From: an uncultured SAR86 cluster bacterium
Lineage (GTDB): Bacteria; Pseudomonadota; Gammaproteobacteria; Magnimaribacterales; Magnimaribacteraceae
Reading direction: 5' to 3'
DNA length: 52,992 nt
Assembly (NCBI GenBank): GCA_902517565.1
Contig: CABYCU010000007.1
Location: forward strand, 1 to 52,992
Shown: positions 27,319 to 36,129 of the stretch, in pieces
How positions within the stretch are numbered: the stretch's first letter is position 1
Layout: each line of letters opens with the position of its first letter
Translations under genes and position numbers: made by a program
Notes under the pieces: generated by a model
Database searches by the model: none
What the model was told of the DNA's origin: nothing
The model's input: the letters and a program-made list of their open reading frames with translations, nothing else

Positions 27319-29391
27319 TTAAAGAATGTTTATTTTTTCAGCAACAACTCTCTCTAAGTAAGGTGAAGGCTTAAATTCTGGGCCAAGCTCCTTCTCTGCA
27401 TTTTTCAGCCACTCTAATACTTTGTCATAACCAACCAGGTTCCCATAGAACATAGGTCCTCCTTCGTATACAGGCCAGCCATATCCATTTGTCCAAACAA
27501 TATCAATATCACTTGCTCTTATCGCCATACCTTCTTCTAGAATCTTAAAACCTTCATTGATCATTGGATAAAGACACCTTTGGAGAATCTCTTCTTTAGA
27601 GATATCTCTCATCTGCACTTGTCTTTCTTCTCCAAACTTTCTAATGAGAGCTTCGACCTCAAGATCAGGAGACTTATTTCTGTTTTCATCGTAAACATAA
27701 AATCCTTTACCAGATTTCTGTCCTAACCTTCCTGCTTCACATAAAACATCTCTTAATGTCTCTCCATTTGAATTATCTTTATTCCAGCCAATATCGAGAC
27801 CGGCTAAATCAGACATTGCAAAAGGACCCATTGGGAAACCAAAATCAAATAATGCGTCATCTATATCCCACGGAAGGGCACCTTCAAGAATAAGTTTATT
27901 AGCTTCTCTTTGCCTTTGAGCAAGTATCCTGTTTCCTACAAAGCCAGGACACACTCCAACAACGGCAGCAATCTTTTGTATTTTTTTAGCAACAGCTAAA
28001 GAGCTTGCCACAACCGTCTTGGACGTTTGATCACCTCTGACTATTTCTAAAAGCTTCATGACATTGGCCGGACTGAAGAAATGAAGACCTATCACATCTT
28101 CTGGTCTATTCGTCTCAGCTGCTATTTCATTTACATCTAAAGCAGAAGTATTAGATGCCAAGATAGCACCTTCTTTACAAATACCATCTAGCTGTTTGAA
28201 TATATCCTTTTTGAGATCCATATTTTCGAATACAGCTTCAATAATTAAATCCTGTGTACTCAGTTCTTCGATAGATGTTTGACCGTTAATAAGGGCCATT
28301 CTTTCTTCTACTTGTTCACTTGATATGCGTCCTTTTGCAGCAGTATTTTCATAATTCTTTCTAATGATGCTCAAGCCTTTATCCAGTCTCTCCTGACTTT
28401 GTTCAATGATTGTCACAGGTATACCAACGTTAGCAAAGTTCATAGAAATACCTCCACCCATAGTCCCCGCGCCTATAACTCCTACAGAGTTAATTTCTTT
28501 TAAAGGTGTTTCTTTTTCTATATCGGGTATCTTTGCTACTTGTCTTTGTGCAAAGAATATATATCTCTGAGCCGCAGACTGAGATCCGGTCATAAGCTTC
28601 ATAAATAATTCCTGTTCAACCTTTAGTCCTTCTTCAAAAGGCAGGTTAACTGCAGCCTCAACACATTGGATGTTATATTCAGGAGCCAAGAATCCTCTAG
28701 TCTTTCTTAATATTGATTTTCTGAAATCAGAGAAAAGAGCTTCATTGCCTTTATCACCTTGTATTTTGTCACTAGCATCTCTTACCTTAACTAGTGGCCT
28801 TCCCTCAGAAACTATCTTATTAGCAAAAGCTACGGCATCATGTTCTAACTCTCCTTCAGCAGCAAGCTCATCTACTAGGCCCATATCGAAACATTGATTT
28901 GCGGGTACATGCTCTCCACTTGTCATCATCACTAATGCTTTTTGGGCACCAACAATACGAGGCAATCGTTGTGTTCCACCAGCACCGGGCAATAAACCTA
29001 AATTAACTTCAGGCAGACCACATTTTGCCGAAGGTACAGCAATTCTATAGTGACAAGTTAGAGCTACTTCCAGACCCCCACCTAAGGCTGTTCCATGGAT
29101 AGCCGCAATAACTGGTTTTGGAGAGTTTTCAATCATATCTTGTACTTCGTATAGTGAAGGACCTTTTGGCGCTTGACCAAACTCAGTAATATCAGCTCCA
29201 GCTATAAAGGTTCTGCCCTCACAAATAATAACAATGGATTGAACAGAACTATCATTGATTGCGTTACTTACTCCATCATTTAATCCTTCTCTAACATTTG
29301 CTGACAAAGCATTAACAGGAGGAGAATTAAGAGTTAGGATTGCAACTCCGTCTTTAACTTCCAGAGTTGTAACTTCATTTATGGTTGGCAT
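27319..29391 (-). CDS. Bifunctional enoyl-CoA hydratase / 3-hydroxyacyl-CoA dehydrogenase (FadB/FadJ-like)
   Basis: Fatty-acid beta-oxidation enzyme of 690 residues. The N-terminal crotonase domain (about 1-190) contains IHGTALGGGLEVALTCHYRIA and CGLPEVNLGLLPGAGGTQRL, which carry the two catalytic Glu positions. The central NAD-binding domain starts GVIGAGTMGGGISMNFANVG (about 300), and the catalytic His is in IGLHFFSPANVMKLLEIV. Two C-terminal 3HCDH domains follow (FVGNRILAQRQ; MINEGFKILEEGMAIRASDID). There is no thiolase gene alongside, unlike fadBA operons. The 133 bp gap to malate synthase holds no clear signal. Confidence 0.92.
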   Translation of the reverse strand: MPTINEVTTLEVKDGVAILTLNSPPVNALSANVREGLNDGVSNAINDSSVQSIVIICEGRTFIAGADITEFGQAPKGPSLYEVQDMIENSPKPVIAAIHGTALGGGLEVALTCHYRIAVPSAKCGLPEVNLGLLPGAGGTQRLPRIVGAQKALVMMTSGEHVPANQCFDMGLVDELAAEGELEHDAVAFANKIVSEGRPLVKVRDASDKIQGDKGNEALFSDFRKSILRKTRGFLAPEYNIQCVEAAVNLPFEEGLKVEQELFMKLMTGSQSAAQRYIFFAQRQVAKIPDIEKETPLKEINSVGVIGAGTMGGGISMNFANVGIPVTIIEQSQERLDKGLSIIRKNYENTAAKGRISSEQVEERMALINGQTSIEELSTQDLIIEAVFENMDLKKDIFKQLDGICKEGAILASNTSALDVNEIAAETNRPEDVIGLHFFSPANVMKLLEIVRGDQTSKTVVASSLAVAKKIQKIAAVVGVCPGFVGNRILAQRQREANKLILEGALPWDIDDALFDFGFPMGPFAMSDLAGLDIGWNKDNSNGETLRDVLCEAGRLGQKSGKGFYVYDENRNKSPDLEVEALIRKFGEERQVQMRDISKEEILQRCLYPMINEGFKILEEGMAIRASDIDIVWTNGYGWPVYEGGPMFYGNLVGYDKVLEWLKNAEKELGPEFKPSPYLERVVAEKINIL

Positions 29392-29524
29392 ATTTATTCC
29401 TTATTTAATTTTTTAATCGGCTTGCTATGCTAGCCTAATTACACTTTAAAAAAAATATTATTTATCTAAATTCGTTATCACTGTAAGATTCAATAACTCA
29501 AATAAATCAAACTAAAGGATTAAA

Positions 29525-31690
29525 ATGTCACAAAGAATTAAAAATGGGAATTTACAAGTTTCAACTGAACTTGATACCTTTTTAAGAAATGAAGTCCTTC
29601 CAGGTCTAGACATTGCGCCTAACAAGTTCTGGGATTCTTTTGAGAAGTTACTAATGGAGTTCAACGAAAGAAATAAAGCTCTTTTAGACAAGCGGCTAAA
29701 TATTCAAAATCAGATTGACGAATGGCACTTAGCAAGAAAAGGTCAGCCTCACAACCAAATGGAATATATTGATTTTCTTAAAGCAATAGGATATTTGATT
29801 GAAGAAGGAGAAGATTTCGAGATCACTACAGAAAATGTAGATGAAGAAATAAAAACGATTGCTGGTGCTCAATTAGTCGTTCCGGTTATGAATGCAAGAT
29901 TCTCACTAAATGCTGCCAATGCAAGATGGGGGAGTTTATATGATGCCTTGTACGGTACAGATATGATATCTGAAGAAGGTGGTGCTGAGAGATCAGGTCC
30001 ATATAACTCTATTCGTGGCGACAAAGTAATAGAGTTTTCTAAGTCTTTTCTAGATAATTCAGCTCCTCTAGTATCTGGAAACTATAAAGATGTAACAGGC
30101 TTTAAAATCCACAATGGAATGCTAGAAATCAATTTAAGTGATCAATCTATTGGTAAATTATCAGACGAATCTCAGTTTATAGGATTTACAGGAGAGGCAG
30201 ATAGTCCCAAAAGTATATTATTAAAAAACAATAACCTACACATAGAAATACAAGTAGATCATGAACATTCAATTGGGAGAGATGATGCCGCTGGCATCAA
30301 AGATGTTATTTTAGAATCTGCTGTAACAACAATACAAGATCTAGAAGATTCAGTTGCAGCTGTAGATGCAGAAGATAAAACATTAGCTTATAGAAACTGG
30401 CTAGGTCTTATGAAGGGAGACTTAAAAGAATCATTCTTGAAAGGTGAAGAAATGATGACCCGTTCTTTAAAAGAAGATAGATACTATTCAACTAAAGACG
30501 GTGAAGCAATGTCATTACCAGGAAGAAGTGTTCTCTTAGTTAGGAACGTAGGACACCTCATGACCAATCCTGCAATCCTAGATGTTGAGGGTGAAGAAAT
30601 ACCTGAGGGAATTATGGATGCAATGTTTACTATATGTATTGCTAAACATGACCTTCTCAAGAAAGGTAAATTATCTAATTCTAGGACTGGTAGTGTATAC
30701 ATTGTTAAACCAAAGATGCATGGTCCCGATGAAGTTAAGTTTACTTGTGATTTGTTTACACGAGTTGAACAAGAGCTTGGGCTTGATCCTCTAACAGTTA
30801 AAATTGGCATCATGGACGAAGAAAGAAGGACGACAGTTAATCTTAAAGAATGTATTCGAGCAGCTAAAGACAGAATAATATTTATCAATACTGGATTTTT
30901 AGATAGAACAGGAGATGAAATTCATACCAGTATGGAAGCAGGCCCGGTTGTCCCTAAAGCTCAAATGAAACAGCAACCTTGGATAAATGCATACGAAGAT
31001 TGGAATGTGGATATAGGACTAGAGACTGGTTTTAATGGTAGGGCGCAGATTGGTAAAGGTATGTGGGCCATGCCTGATGAAATGTTGGGTATGTATGAGA
31101 GCAAAGCCACGCACCCTGAAGCAGGAGCAAACTGTGCATGGGTTCCATCACCAACTGCTGCAACGTTACATGCGATTCATTATCACCAAGTTTCTGTTAC
31201 ACAGCGTCAAGATAATCTGAAAACAAGACCTAGAGCCTCCTTAGAAGATATACTCACAATACCCATACTAGATGATCCTAACTCTCTAACAGATGATGAT
31301 ATACAAGCCGAACTAGATAATAACTGTCAGGGAATATTGGGTTATGTCGTAAGGTGGGTCGATTTAGGTGTAGGTTGTTCAAAGGTTCCAGATATAAATA
31401 ATATGGGCCTTATGGAAGATAGAGCTACTTGCAGGATTTCGAGTCAGCATATTGCAAATTGGCTTCATCACGGCCTTTGTTCAGAAGAGCTAGTATTGGA
31501 ATCTATGAAAAAGATGGCCGTTGTAGTGGATGAACAAAACGCAAATGATCCAGAATATAAAAATATGTCTCCTGATTATGATGGCATTGCATTCACAGCT
31601 GCATTAGATCTGGCACTTAAGGGCAGATCTCAACCGAGTGGTTATACAGAACCAATTCTTCATTCCAAGAGATTAAAATATAAAAGCTAG
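29525..31690 (+). CDS. glcB: Malate synthase G
   Basis: Condenses glyoxylate with acetyl-CoA to malate, completing the glyoxylate bypass or glycolate use. 721 residues, as in E. coli GlcB (723). Recognisable blocks include [51 protein letters not shown] with the conserved Arg, [39 protein letters not shown], and [18 protein letters not shown]. It is a stand-alone gene here; isocitrate lyase and glycolate oxidase are not in the window. Its divergent neighbour is the FadB-like gene, consistent with growth on acetyl-CoA-yielding substrates. Confidence 0.97.
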   Translation: MSQRIKNGNLQVSTELDTFLRNEVLPGLDIAPNKFWDSFEKLLMEFNERNKALLDKRLNIQNQIDEWHLARKGQPHNQMEYIDFLKAIGYLIEEGEDFEITTENVDEEIKTIAGAQLVVPVMNARFSLNAANARWGSLYDALYGTDMISEEGGAERSGPYNSIRGDKVIEFSKSFLDNSAPLVSGNYKDVTGFKIHNGMLEINLSDQSIGKLSDESQFIGFTGEADSPKSILLKNNNLHIEIQVDHEHSIGRDDAAGIKDVILESAVTTIQDLEDSVAAVDAEDKTLAYRNWLGLMKGDLKESFLKGEEMMTRSLKEDRYYSTKDGEAMSLPGRSVLLVRNVGHLMTNPAILDVEGEEIPEGIMDAMFTICIAKHDLLKKGKLSNSRTGSVYIVKPKMHGPDEVKFTCDLFTRVEQELGLDPLTVKIGIMDEERRTTVNLKECIRAAKDRIIFINTGFLDRTGDEIHTSMEAGPVVPKAQMKQQPWINAYEDWNVDIGLETGFNGRAQIGKGMWAMPDEMLGMYESKATHPEAGANCAWVPSPTAATLHAIHYHQVSVTQRQDNLKTRPRASLEDILTIPILDDPNSLTDDDIQAELDNNCQGILGYVVRWVDLGVGCSKVPDINNMGLMEDRATCRISSQHIANWLHHGLCSEELVLESMKKMAVVVDEQNANDPEYKNMSPDYDGIAFTAALDLALKGRSQPSGYTEPILHSKRLKYKS

Positions 31691-31699
31691 TACCGAAAT

Positions 31700-31727
31700 T
31701 TGACCTCTAAGGTGTATTCTTTAGACT
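31700..31727 (+). promoter_or_regulatory. Putative promoter of the madLM operon
   Basis: TTGACC (31700-31705), a 16 bp spacer, then TAGACT (31722-31727), 22 bp before the ATG at 31750. A perfect 7 bp inverted repeat, AGCTAGT (31685-31691) and ACTAGCT (31725-31731), brackets the promoter. The -35 is near consensus but the -10 is only fair. Confidence 0.45.
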
Positions 31728-31749
31728 AGCTATTAATCGAGGTTAAAAG

Positions 31750-32271
31750 ATGAAGAAAATAATTTTTTTATGCACCCTAGTCTACATGGGTCAATGTTTC
31801 ACAAATGAAAACTCAAGCGATTTCACATGTGATCCAAAAAAGTACTTACCTGAGAACTTAGTAGAAAAGGTTTTAAAACACCGCGAATCTGCTTTCAATA
31901 TTTGCTTAAACTGCACTGGAGATGATTGCTCTTTCAAAAGCCAGCTCTTAAAAAATGAAGAAAGTCTAAATTTATGTAAACGGCTATTTTGCAGTGCTTC
32001 TTTTGCAAGTAGAGGCTTTGAAATGCCAGCTGATTCGCCAAGAGGAAAGAGTGCTTTTAAATATACTTATTCTATTTCGAAGAAAGGAACTGTTGAGAAT
32101 CTAAAAATAACAGAAACTACAGGGGCATTTTCTTCAAAAGATGCTTTAAAGTTCTTAAAATCGCTCACAAGAAAGACAAAATATGAACCGATAAATTATC
32201 AAGGAAATTTTTATAAATTAAGCGGCCTATCTGCAGAAATGAGCTTAAATACTAAATTAGTAAATGAGTAA
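31750..32271 (+). CDS. Secreted Cys-rich protein with a TonB-C-like C-terminal region
   Basis: Not assigned to a known family. 173 residues with an N-terminal signal-like segment (MKKIIFLCTLVYMG). The mature part has seven or so Cys in the first 75 residues (CDPKKYL, ICLNCTGDDC, LNLCKRLFC), suggesting disulfides in the periplasm. The last 75 residues (KYTYSISKKGTVENLKITETTG, then KTKYEPINYQGN) have the strand-turn rhythm of TonB C-terminal domains; that comparison is by eye. It is first in a tight seven-gene run through 35092. The stop overlaps the next ATG by 8 bp. Confidence 0.65.
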   Translation: MKKIIFLCTLVYMGQCFTNENSSDFTCDPKKYLPENLVEKVLKHRESAFNICLNCTGDDCSFKSQLLKNEESLNLCKRLFCSASFASRGFEMPADSPRGKSAFKYTYSISKKGTVENLKITETTGAFSSKDALKFLKSLTRKTKYEPINYQGNFYKLSGLSAEMSLNTKLVNE

Positions 32272-32560
32272 TAATAAAAAAGGTTATTGGATAACGTTAT
32301 GTCATGTAACAGACAGTTTGGGCTATGGAGAGTATATAAAACTTGCAGGTCCTGCCATCGAGAAATTCGGAGGTAAATTTTTAGCCCGAGGTGGAGAACA
32401 GTTCAAGCTTGAAGGAGATTCCTATGAGAGAACTGTAGTAGTTGAATTTGATTCAATCCAAGCAGCAAAAGATGCCTACAATTCTGATGATTACAGAAAA
32501 GCTCTTAAACATTCAGCATCCTCATCTGAAAGACATTTGGTAGTTGTTGAAGGTATTTAA
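32264..32560 (+). CDS. DUF1330 family protein
   Basis: 98-residue dimeric ferredoxin-like fold protein. The DUF1330 pattern is visible: GYWITLCHVTDSLGYGEYIKLAGPAIEKFGGKFLARGG, then ERTVVVEFDSIQAAKDAYNSDDY, ending RHLVVVEGI. Members are small cytoplasmic proteins of unknown enzymatic role. Its start overlaps the preceding secreted protein by 8 bp and the TSUP transporter starts 9 bp later, so it is cotranscribed. Confidence 0.9.
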   Translation: MSNNKKGYWITLCHVTDSLGYGEYIKLAGPAIEKFGGKFLARGGEQFKLEGDSYERTVVVEFDSIQAAKDAYNSDDYRKALKHSASSSERHLVVVEGI

Positions 32561-32569
32561 GCACGCAAT

Positions 32570-33319
32570 ATGGAACCCTTAAATTTAATATGGGTTTGTC
32601 TGGCAGCTTTTTTTGCAGGAGGCTTAAACTCTTTAGCAGGAGGAGGAAGTTTCATAACTCTCCCTGCGCTCTTGTCCACAGGCATCTCACCGGTTTTGGC
32701 CAATACAACCAGTGCCGCAGTTCTATTACCTGGTTATCTGGGTTCGGTTGTAGGATTTAAAAATACTTTCTCAAGTATAGAACTGAAAAGATTAATACCT
32801 CTACTGGTTTTAACCATTGTCTTTTCTATTGGAGGAGCGTCTTTTCTAATAAATTCAAGCGATGAATTTTTCTTAAAGCTTATTCCTTTTTTAATTTTGA
32901 TAGCGACCTTATTATTTCTTTTTAATCCAACGTCTGAACAAGTTGTTGCAGTTCGAAGAAACTGGCTTCAAAAATTTAGCCTTTCTATTGTCAGTATTTA
33001 TGGAGGATATTTTAATGGAGGACTTGGGATCGCCTTACTTTCTATTCTTTCATTAGGTACAGAGTTTTCCTTAAAGCAAATGTCTGCAATAAAATCCTTA
33101 CTATCCTTTTTGATAACAAGTGTTTCTGTAACTGTGTTCTTACTAAACGGCTTTATAGTTTGGTCTTATGTTCTTTATATGGTCCCTTTCTCAATACTAG
33201 GAGGTTTCATTGGTGCCAAGTTTACAGAGGTTTTACCTACGAAACTCGTGAGAAAGTTCATCATCTTTGTTGGGTTATCTTTAAGTGTTTCGTTAATTTT
33301 TATAGGGTATATTAAATAA
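32570..33319 (+). CDS. TSUP/TauE-SafE family membrane transporter
   Basis: 249 residues with about eight hydrophobic segments. The N-terminal LAAFFAGGLNSLAGGGSFITLPALL is the DUF81/TauE signature, repeated as SIYGGYFNGGLGIALLSIL in the second half. Members move sulfite, sulfonates or other organic anions. It is 1 bp upstream of madL in the same operon, so a role in carboxylate flux is an alternative to sulfur compounds; neither can be decided. Confidence 0.87.
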   Translation: MEPLNLIWVCLAAFFAGGLNSLAGGGSFITLPALLSTGISPVLANTTSAAVLLPGYLGSVVGFKNTFSSIELKRLIPLLVLTIVFSIGGASFLINSSDEFFLKLIPFLILIATLLFLFNPTSEQVVAVRRNWLQKFSLSIVSIYGGYFNGGLGIALLSILSLGTEFSLKQMSAIKSLLSFLITSVSVTVFLLNGFIVWSYVLYMVPFSILGGFIGAKFTEVLPTKLVRKFIIFVGLSLSVSLIFIGYIK

Positions 33320-33320
33320 G

Positions 33321-33677
33321 ATGGTTATATACGGAATAGCTTTACTCGGTATTTGTACACTAGCTGGGTTATTTTTTGGTGAATTACTGGGCTCACTATT
33401 TGGCATCAATGCGAACGTAGGAGGAATCGGTATTGCAATGTTCCTATTAATGTACTTTTCTAGTTCTTTGAATACTCGCTTTAAAATAGGCGATGTTTCA
33501 GAAAAAGGTATCACCTTTTGGAGTATGATCTATATTCCTATTGTAGTAGCCATGGCCGCTAAACAGAATGTAGTCGGAGCCCTTGATGGCGGACTAATGG
33601 CTTTGATGGCCGGGATTGTGGTGGTTTCAGTCTCTTTTATGTTTATTCCTATAATCTCTAATTTTAAGAAAAGATAG
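33321..33677 (+). CDS. madL: Malonate transporter subunit MadL
   Basis: Small subunit of the two-component sodium-dependent malonate carrier first described in Malonomonas rubra. 118 residues, four hydrophobic segments. The N-terminus MVIYGIALLGICTLAGLFFGELLG and the following INANVGGIGIAMFLLM match MadL. It is immediately followed by madM without a gap, the conserved madLM order. It lies 1 bp after the TSUP gene. Confidence 0.9.
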   Translation: MVIYGIALLGICTLAGLFFGELLGSLFGINANVGGIGIAMFLLMYFSSSLNTRFKIGDVSEKGITFWSMIYIPIVVAMAAKQNVVGALDGGLMALMAGIVVVSVSFMFIPIISNFKKR

Positions 33678-34436
33678 ATGGACATTATTCAAGAAGTTTT
33701 AGTCAAAAATAATCTTATAACTGCTTTTGTCTTTGTAGGTTTAACAGTCTATATGGCTTATTTAATTTCAGATAAATTTACTCAGGGACGTTTCCATGGT
33801 TCTGCTATCGCTATAATTTTGGCTCTACTATTTGCTTACTTTGTAGGAGTCTCAACAAATGGAGAAAAGGGTGTAGCTGACATAGCTATATTATCTGGCG
33901 TAGGCATATTGGGTGGATCTATGTTAAGGGACTTTGCCATTGTCGCTACTGCTTATGGGGCTAAGTTTAGTGATTTAAGATCTTCTGGTGCGGCTGGTGT
34001 TTTCTCTCTCTTTTTTGGTGTCATTCTCTCCTTTTTATTGGGCGCAATGGTAGCAATTGCATTTGGATATAAAGATCCTGTAAGTATTTCTACAATCGGC
34101 GCAGGTACCGTAACCTTTGTTGTCGGACCCGTCACTGGTTCTGCTATAGGAGCAACTAGTGACGTTATAGCTTTGAGCATTGCAGCAGGACTTGTTAAGT
34201 CTATTCTGGTGATGACGATTACACCAATAGTTGCAAAGAAGATTGGACTTGATAACCCTAAATCAGCAATGGTCTTCGGTGGACTGATGGGAACAAATAG
34301 TGGGGTAGCGGCAGGTCTAGCAGCAGTGGATCCAAAACTAGTACCCTATGGTGCTATGACAGCAACTTTCTATACAGCAGTAGGATGCTTAATCGTTCCA
34401 TCTTTATTATTTTTTTTAGTTGGATTATTTTTTTAA
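33678..34436 (+). CDS. madM: Malonate transporter subunit MadM
   Basis: Large subunit of the malonate carrier. 252 residues with about seven to eight hydrophobic segments. VSTNGEKGVADIAILSGVGILGGSMLRDFAIVATAYG and the C-terminal FGGLMGTNSGVAAGLAAVDPKLVPYG are typical of MadM. ATG abuts the madL stop. No malonate decarboxylase genes are in the window; matB (19235-20728) is the only malonate-using enzyme here, implying activation to malonyl-CoA. Confidence 0.9.
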   Translation: MDIIQEVLVKNNLITAFVFVGLTVYMAYLISDKFTQGRFHGSAIAIILALLFAYFVGVSTNGEKGVADIAILSGVGILGGSMLRDFAIVATAYGAKFSDLRSSGAAGVFSLFFGVILSFLLGAMVAIAFGYKDPVSISTIGAGTVTFVVGPVTGSAIGATSDVIALSIAAGLVKSILVMTITPIVAKKIGLDNPKSAMVFGGLMGTNSGVAAGLAAVDPKLVPYGAMTATFYTAVGCLIVPSLLFFLVGLFF

Positions 34437-34437
34437 T

Positions 34438-34758
34438 ATGAAAACTTATTTATTAATAATTTTTTTTGTCTTATCCTCATGTTCGACGAGTGCAAATTTC
34501 GCTAGCAAAATCTCCGAAGGTGATAGTTTCTTTCTTTGCTTTCCTTCTGCCAATACAGCCTATTCAAAACTAAGTCTTGAAGAGAAAGTTGAACTACAAA
34601 AAAAAATTGCTTTGGAAAAAAATAAACGCAATCTAGTTTGCGAAGAATACTCTGAGTTAACCAGTGCAGAGGATAATTTGGAACAACTTAATCAGAGAGA
34701 AATGTCTAGGAGGCTCAATAAATGCATATATAGAGGAGAGCCTTGTAGATATGATTAA
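34438..34758 (+). CDS. Small lipoprotein of unknown function
   Basis: 106 residues with a lipoprotein signal: hydrophobic MKTYLLIIFFVLSSC, with Cys at residue 15 in the lipobox LSSC. The mature part is mostly helical (KLSLEEKVELQKKIALEKNK) and has four further Cys (LCFPS, LVCEE, KCIYRGEPC). I start at ATG 34438, 1 bp after the madM stop, rather than an upstream start that would overlap madM. No family recognised. The C-terminus overlaps the next gene by 8 bp. Confidence 0.65.
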   Translation: MKTYLLIIFFVLSSCSTSANFASKISEGDSFFLCFPSANTAYSKLSLEEKVELQKKIALEKNKRNLVCEEYSELTSAEDNLEQLNQREMSRRLNKCIYRGEPCRYD

Positions 34759-35092
34759 TAAACTAATATTAATCACCTTTCTTATTTTTTCAGCTTGCGT
34801 TAAAGCAGAATTTTTAAATTTAGAGTGCAAAACACAAAATGAGAATAAAGACAGAATAGCCTCCTTTAACCTTTTGATAGGAACTGAAAGTAAGAAAGCT
34901 ACTCAAATATTAAAAAAAGGGCAGTTACAGATGGATCTCTTAATAACAGACAGTCATTATGAAATTGGCCAGTACACTGATGAAAAGAAGACGGAGTTGA
35001 TACCAGTTATGAAAGTAAATATAGATGACCTAAAGATTGAATATGCAAAATATATAGATTTAGTTAGGCCAATTATTTGTGAAAAAACATAA
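34751..35092 (+). CDS. Small periplasmic protein of unknown function
   Basis: 113 residues. The N-terminus MINKLILITFLIFSACVKA is a cleavable signal peptide ending KA, leaving a mature protein with two Cys (LECKTQ and IICEKT at the C-terminus) that could form one disulfide. I use ATG 34751, which overlaps the lipoprotein gene by 8 bp, rather than an upstream start that would run through that gene. Last member of the 31750-35092 operon. Family not recognised. Confidence 0.6.
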   Translation: MINKLILITFLIFSACVKAEFLNLECKTQNENKDRIASFNLLIGTESKKATQILKKGQLQMDLLITDSHYEIGQYTDEKKTELIPVMKVNIDDLKIEYAKYIDLVRPIICEKT

Positions 35093-35140
35093 GTTATATC
35101 TTTAGTTAGAAGTTGCGTATTTTATCTTGATTATCATGAC

Positions 35141-35485
35141 TTAGTTTATTGTTGGTCTCGTTTGAATTTCTTTCGATGAGGGTACACCACGATTTATTTC
35201 GTCAAGAATATCTACAACATGAGATCTTCCATCGAGTCCAAAGTAATTACATCTTTCATTAAAAAGACTTAGTACTCTGAAAAGGTATCGATAGATCAAA
35301 TCTGCATTAATCTTCATTTCTTTCTCAGCTTCAATAAGCACTTTAAATTTATCTATGAATTCCATAGATTGACTTGTCTTTAAAGGACTACCTTCTTCAT
35401 GCTTCGTTTCAGTTAATTCTCTTTTACGATAAAGTGCAACCAACCTTATCTCTTCTTCTGAAAGCTCAAATCTTTGTTTAATCAT
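35141..35485 (-). CDS. Hypothetical protein divergent from the P19-like gene
   Basis: 114 residues, soluble, predicted mostly helical and charged (FELSEEEIRLVALYRKREL; KFKVLIEAEKEMKINADLIYRYL). No signal peptide, membrane segment or known motif; two residues of note are a single Cys in ERCNYFG and the sequence GRSHVVDILDEINRG. Its start is 31 bp from the perfect Fur box at 35516-35530, on the opposite side from the P19-like gene, so the box could also control it. Convergent in orientation with the preceding operon. Real gene status is likely but unproven. Confidence 0.6.
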   Translation of the reverse strand: MIKQRFELSEEEIRLVALYRKRELTETKHEEGSPLKTSQSMEFIDKFKVLIEAEKEMKINADLIYRYLFRVLSLFNERCNYFGLDGRSHVVDILDEINRGVPSSKEIQTRPTIN

Positions 35486-35515
35486 TAAATTTCCGCAACT
35501 TATATAAAATAGTAA

Positions 35516-35530
35516 TGATAATCATTATCA
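35516..35530. promoter_or_regulatory. Fur box (perfect 7-1-7 palindrome)
   Basis: TGATAATCATTATCA is a perfect odd palindrome and an exact match to the 7-1-7 Fur consensus. The surrounding 19-mer (35511-35529) matches 17 of 19 positions of the classical E. coli iron box. It lies between divergent genes, 50 bp before the P19-like iron protein and 31 bp before the hypothetical gene on the minus strand. Confidence 0.88.
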
Positions 35531-35580
35531 TCTATAATTCAAGTCCATCTTATCCTTTAATAATTAGTTAAAATTAAATC

Positions 35581-36126
35581 ATGATTAGTAAACTTTTTAT
35601 AAGCATCATCTTGTCTCTTACACCTATTCTTCGAGCAGAATTACCTGAGATGGTTATAGGTGAAGAGTCGATATTACCTGGTATAAATCTGGTCTTTGAG
35701 GCGGCGATTAAAGATGATGTTTTTCCTCCAAATCAGTTTGGCCTAGAAAACGAATCAGACATACATATTGAAGTACTTGCTAATTGGAATGTGAATGCAC
35801 CCCAAGGATCACCCTTGAATGGGTTTGTTGCTTATCTACAAATAGAAGCTGAAATTCTAAATCAAGCGAAATCAGCAACTAAAACTATTGTCTTACTTCC
35901 CCATGTTAATCTCACTGATAGTCTGCATTATGCTCTAAATACTTCCTTGCCCGGTAGGAGGGATGATCTATATACGGTGATTTTCACTGTGACTCCTCCC
36001 CATGAATCATCTATTGGATTACATTATGATTGGCGAGAAGAGGTCGGCTCTTTCTTGCCTAAAACTTATAGATTTGTTTATAAGGATTTAGATTTTTATG
36101 AGATAGCCAATTCTTCCAGGAGATAG
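35581..36126 (+). CDS. P19/FetP-like periplasmic iron-transport protein
   Basis: 181 residues with a signal peptide (about 1-19). The mature part follows the Fe2+-transport P19 family (Campylobacter P19, E. coli FetP): PGINLVFEA for the N-terminal strand, SDIHIEV with metal-ligand His62 (P19 has ADIHLE), GFVAYLQIEAE for the PYLTI-containing strand, LLPHVN at the MPMVA position, SLHYALNTSLPG (His116; P19 GPHYG), and GLHYDWREEVG (His148; P19 GRHxD). The P19 Met ligand is replaced by His108. P19 proteins work with a membrane permease (FTR1 or FetM) in iron uptake; none is in the window. A perfect Fur box lies upstream. Confidence 0.8.
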   Translation: MISKLFISIILSLTPILRAELPEMVIGEESILPGINLVFEAAIKDDVFPPNQFGLENESDIHIEVLANWNVNAPQGSPLNGFVAYLQIEAEILNQAKSATKTIVLLPHVNLTDSLHYALNTSLPGRRDDLYTVIFTVTPPHESSIGLHYDWREEVGSFLPKTYRFVYKDLDFYEIANSSRR

Positions 36127-36129
36127 TTA

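Noticed and set aside
30484-30888. Minus-strand 134-codon frame inside malate synthase G
   Set aside because: It lies antisense to a full-length enzyme with every conserved block; no motif or ribosome-binding site supports it.
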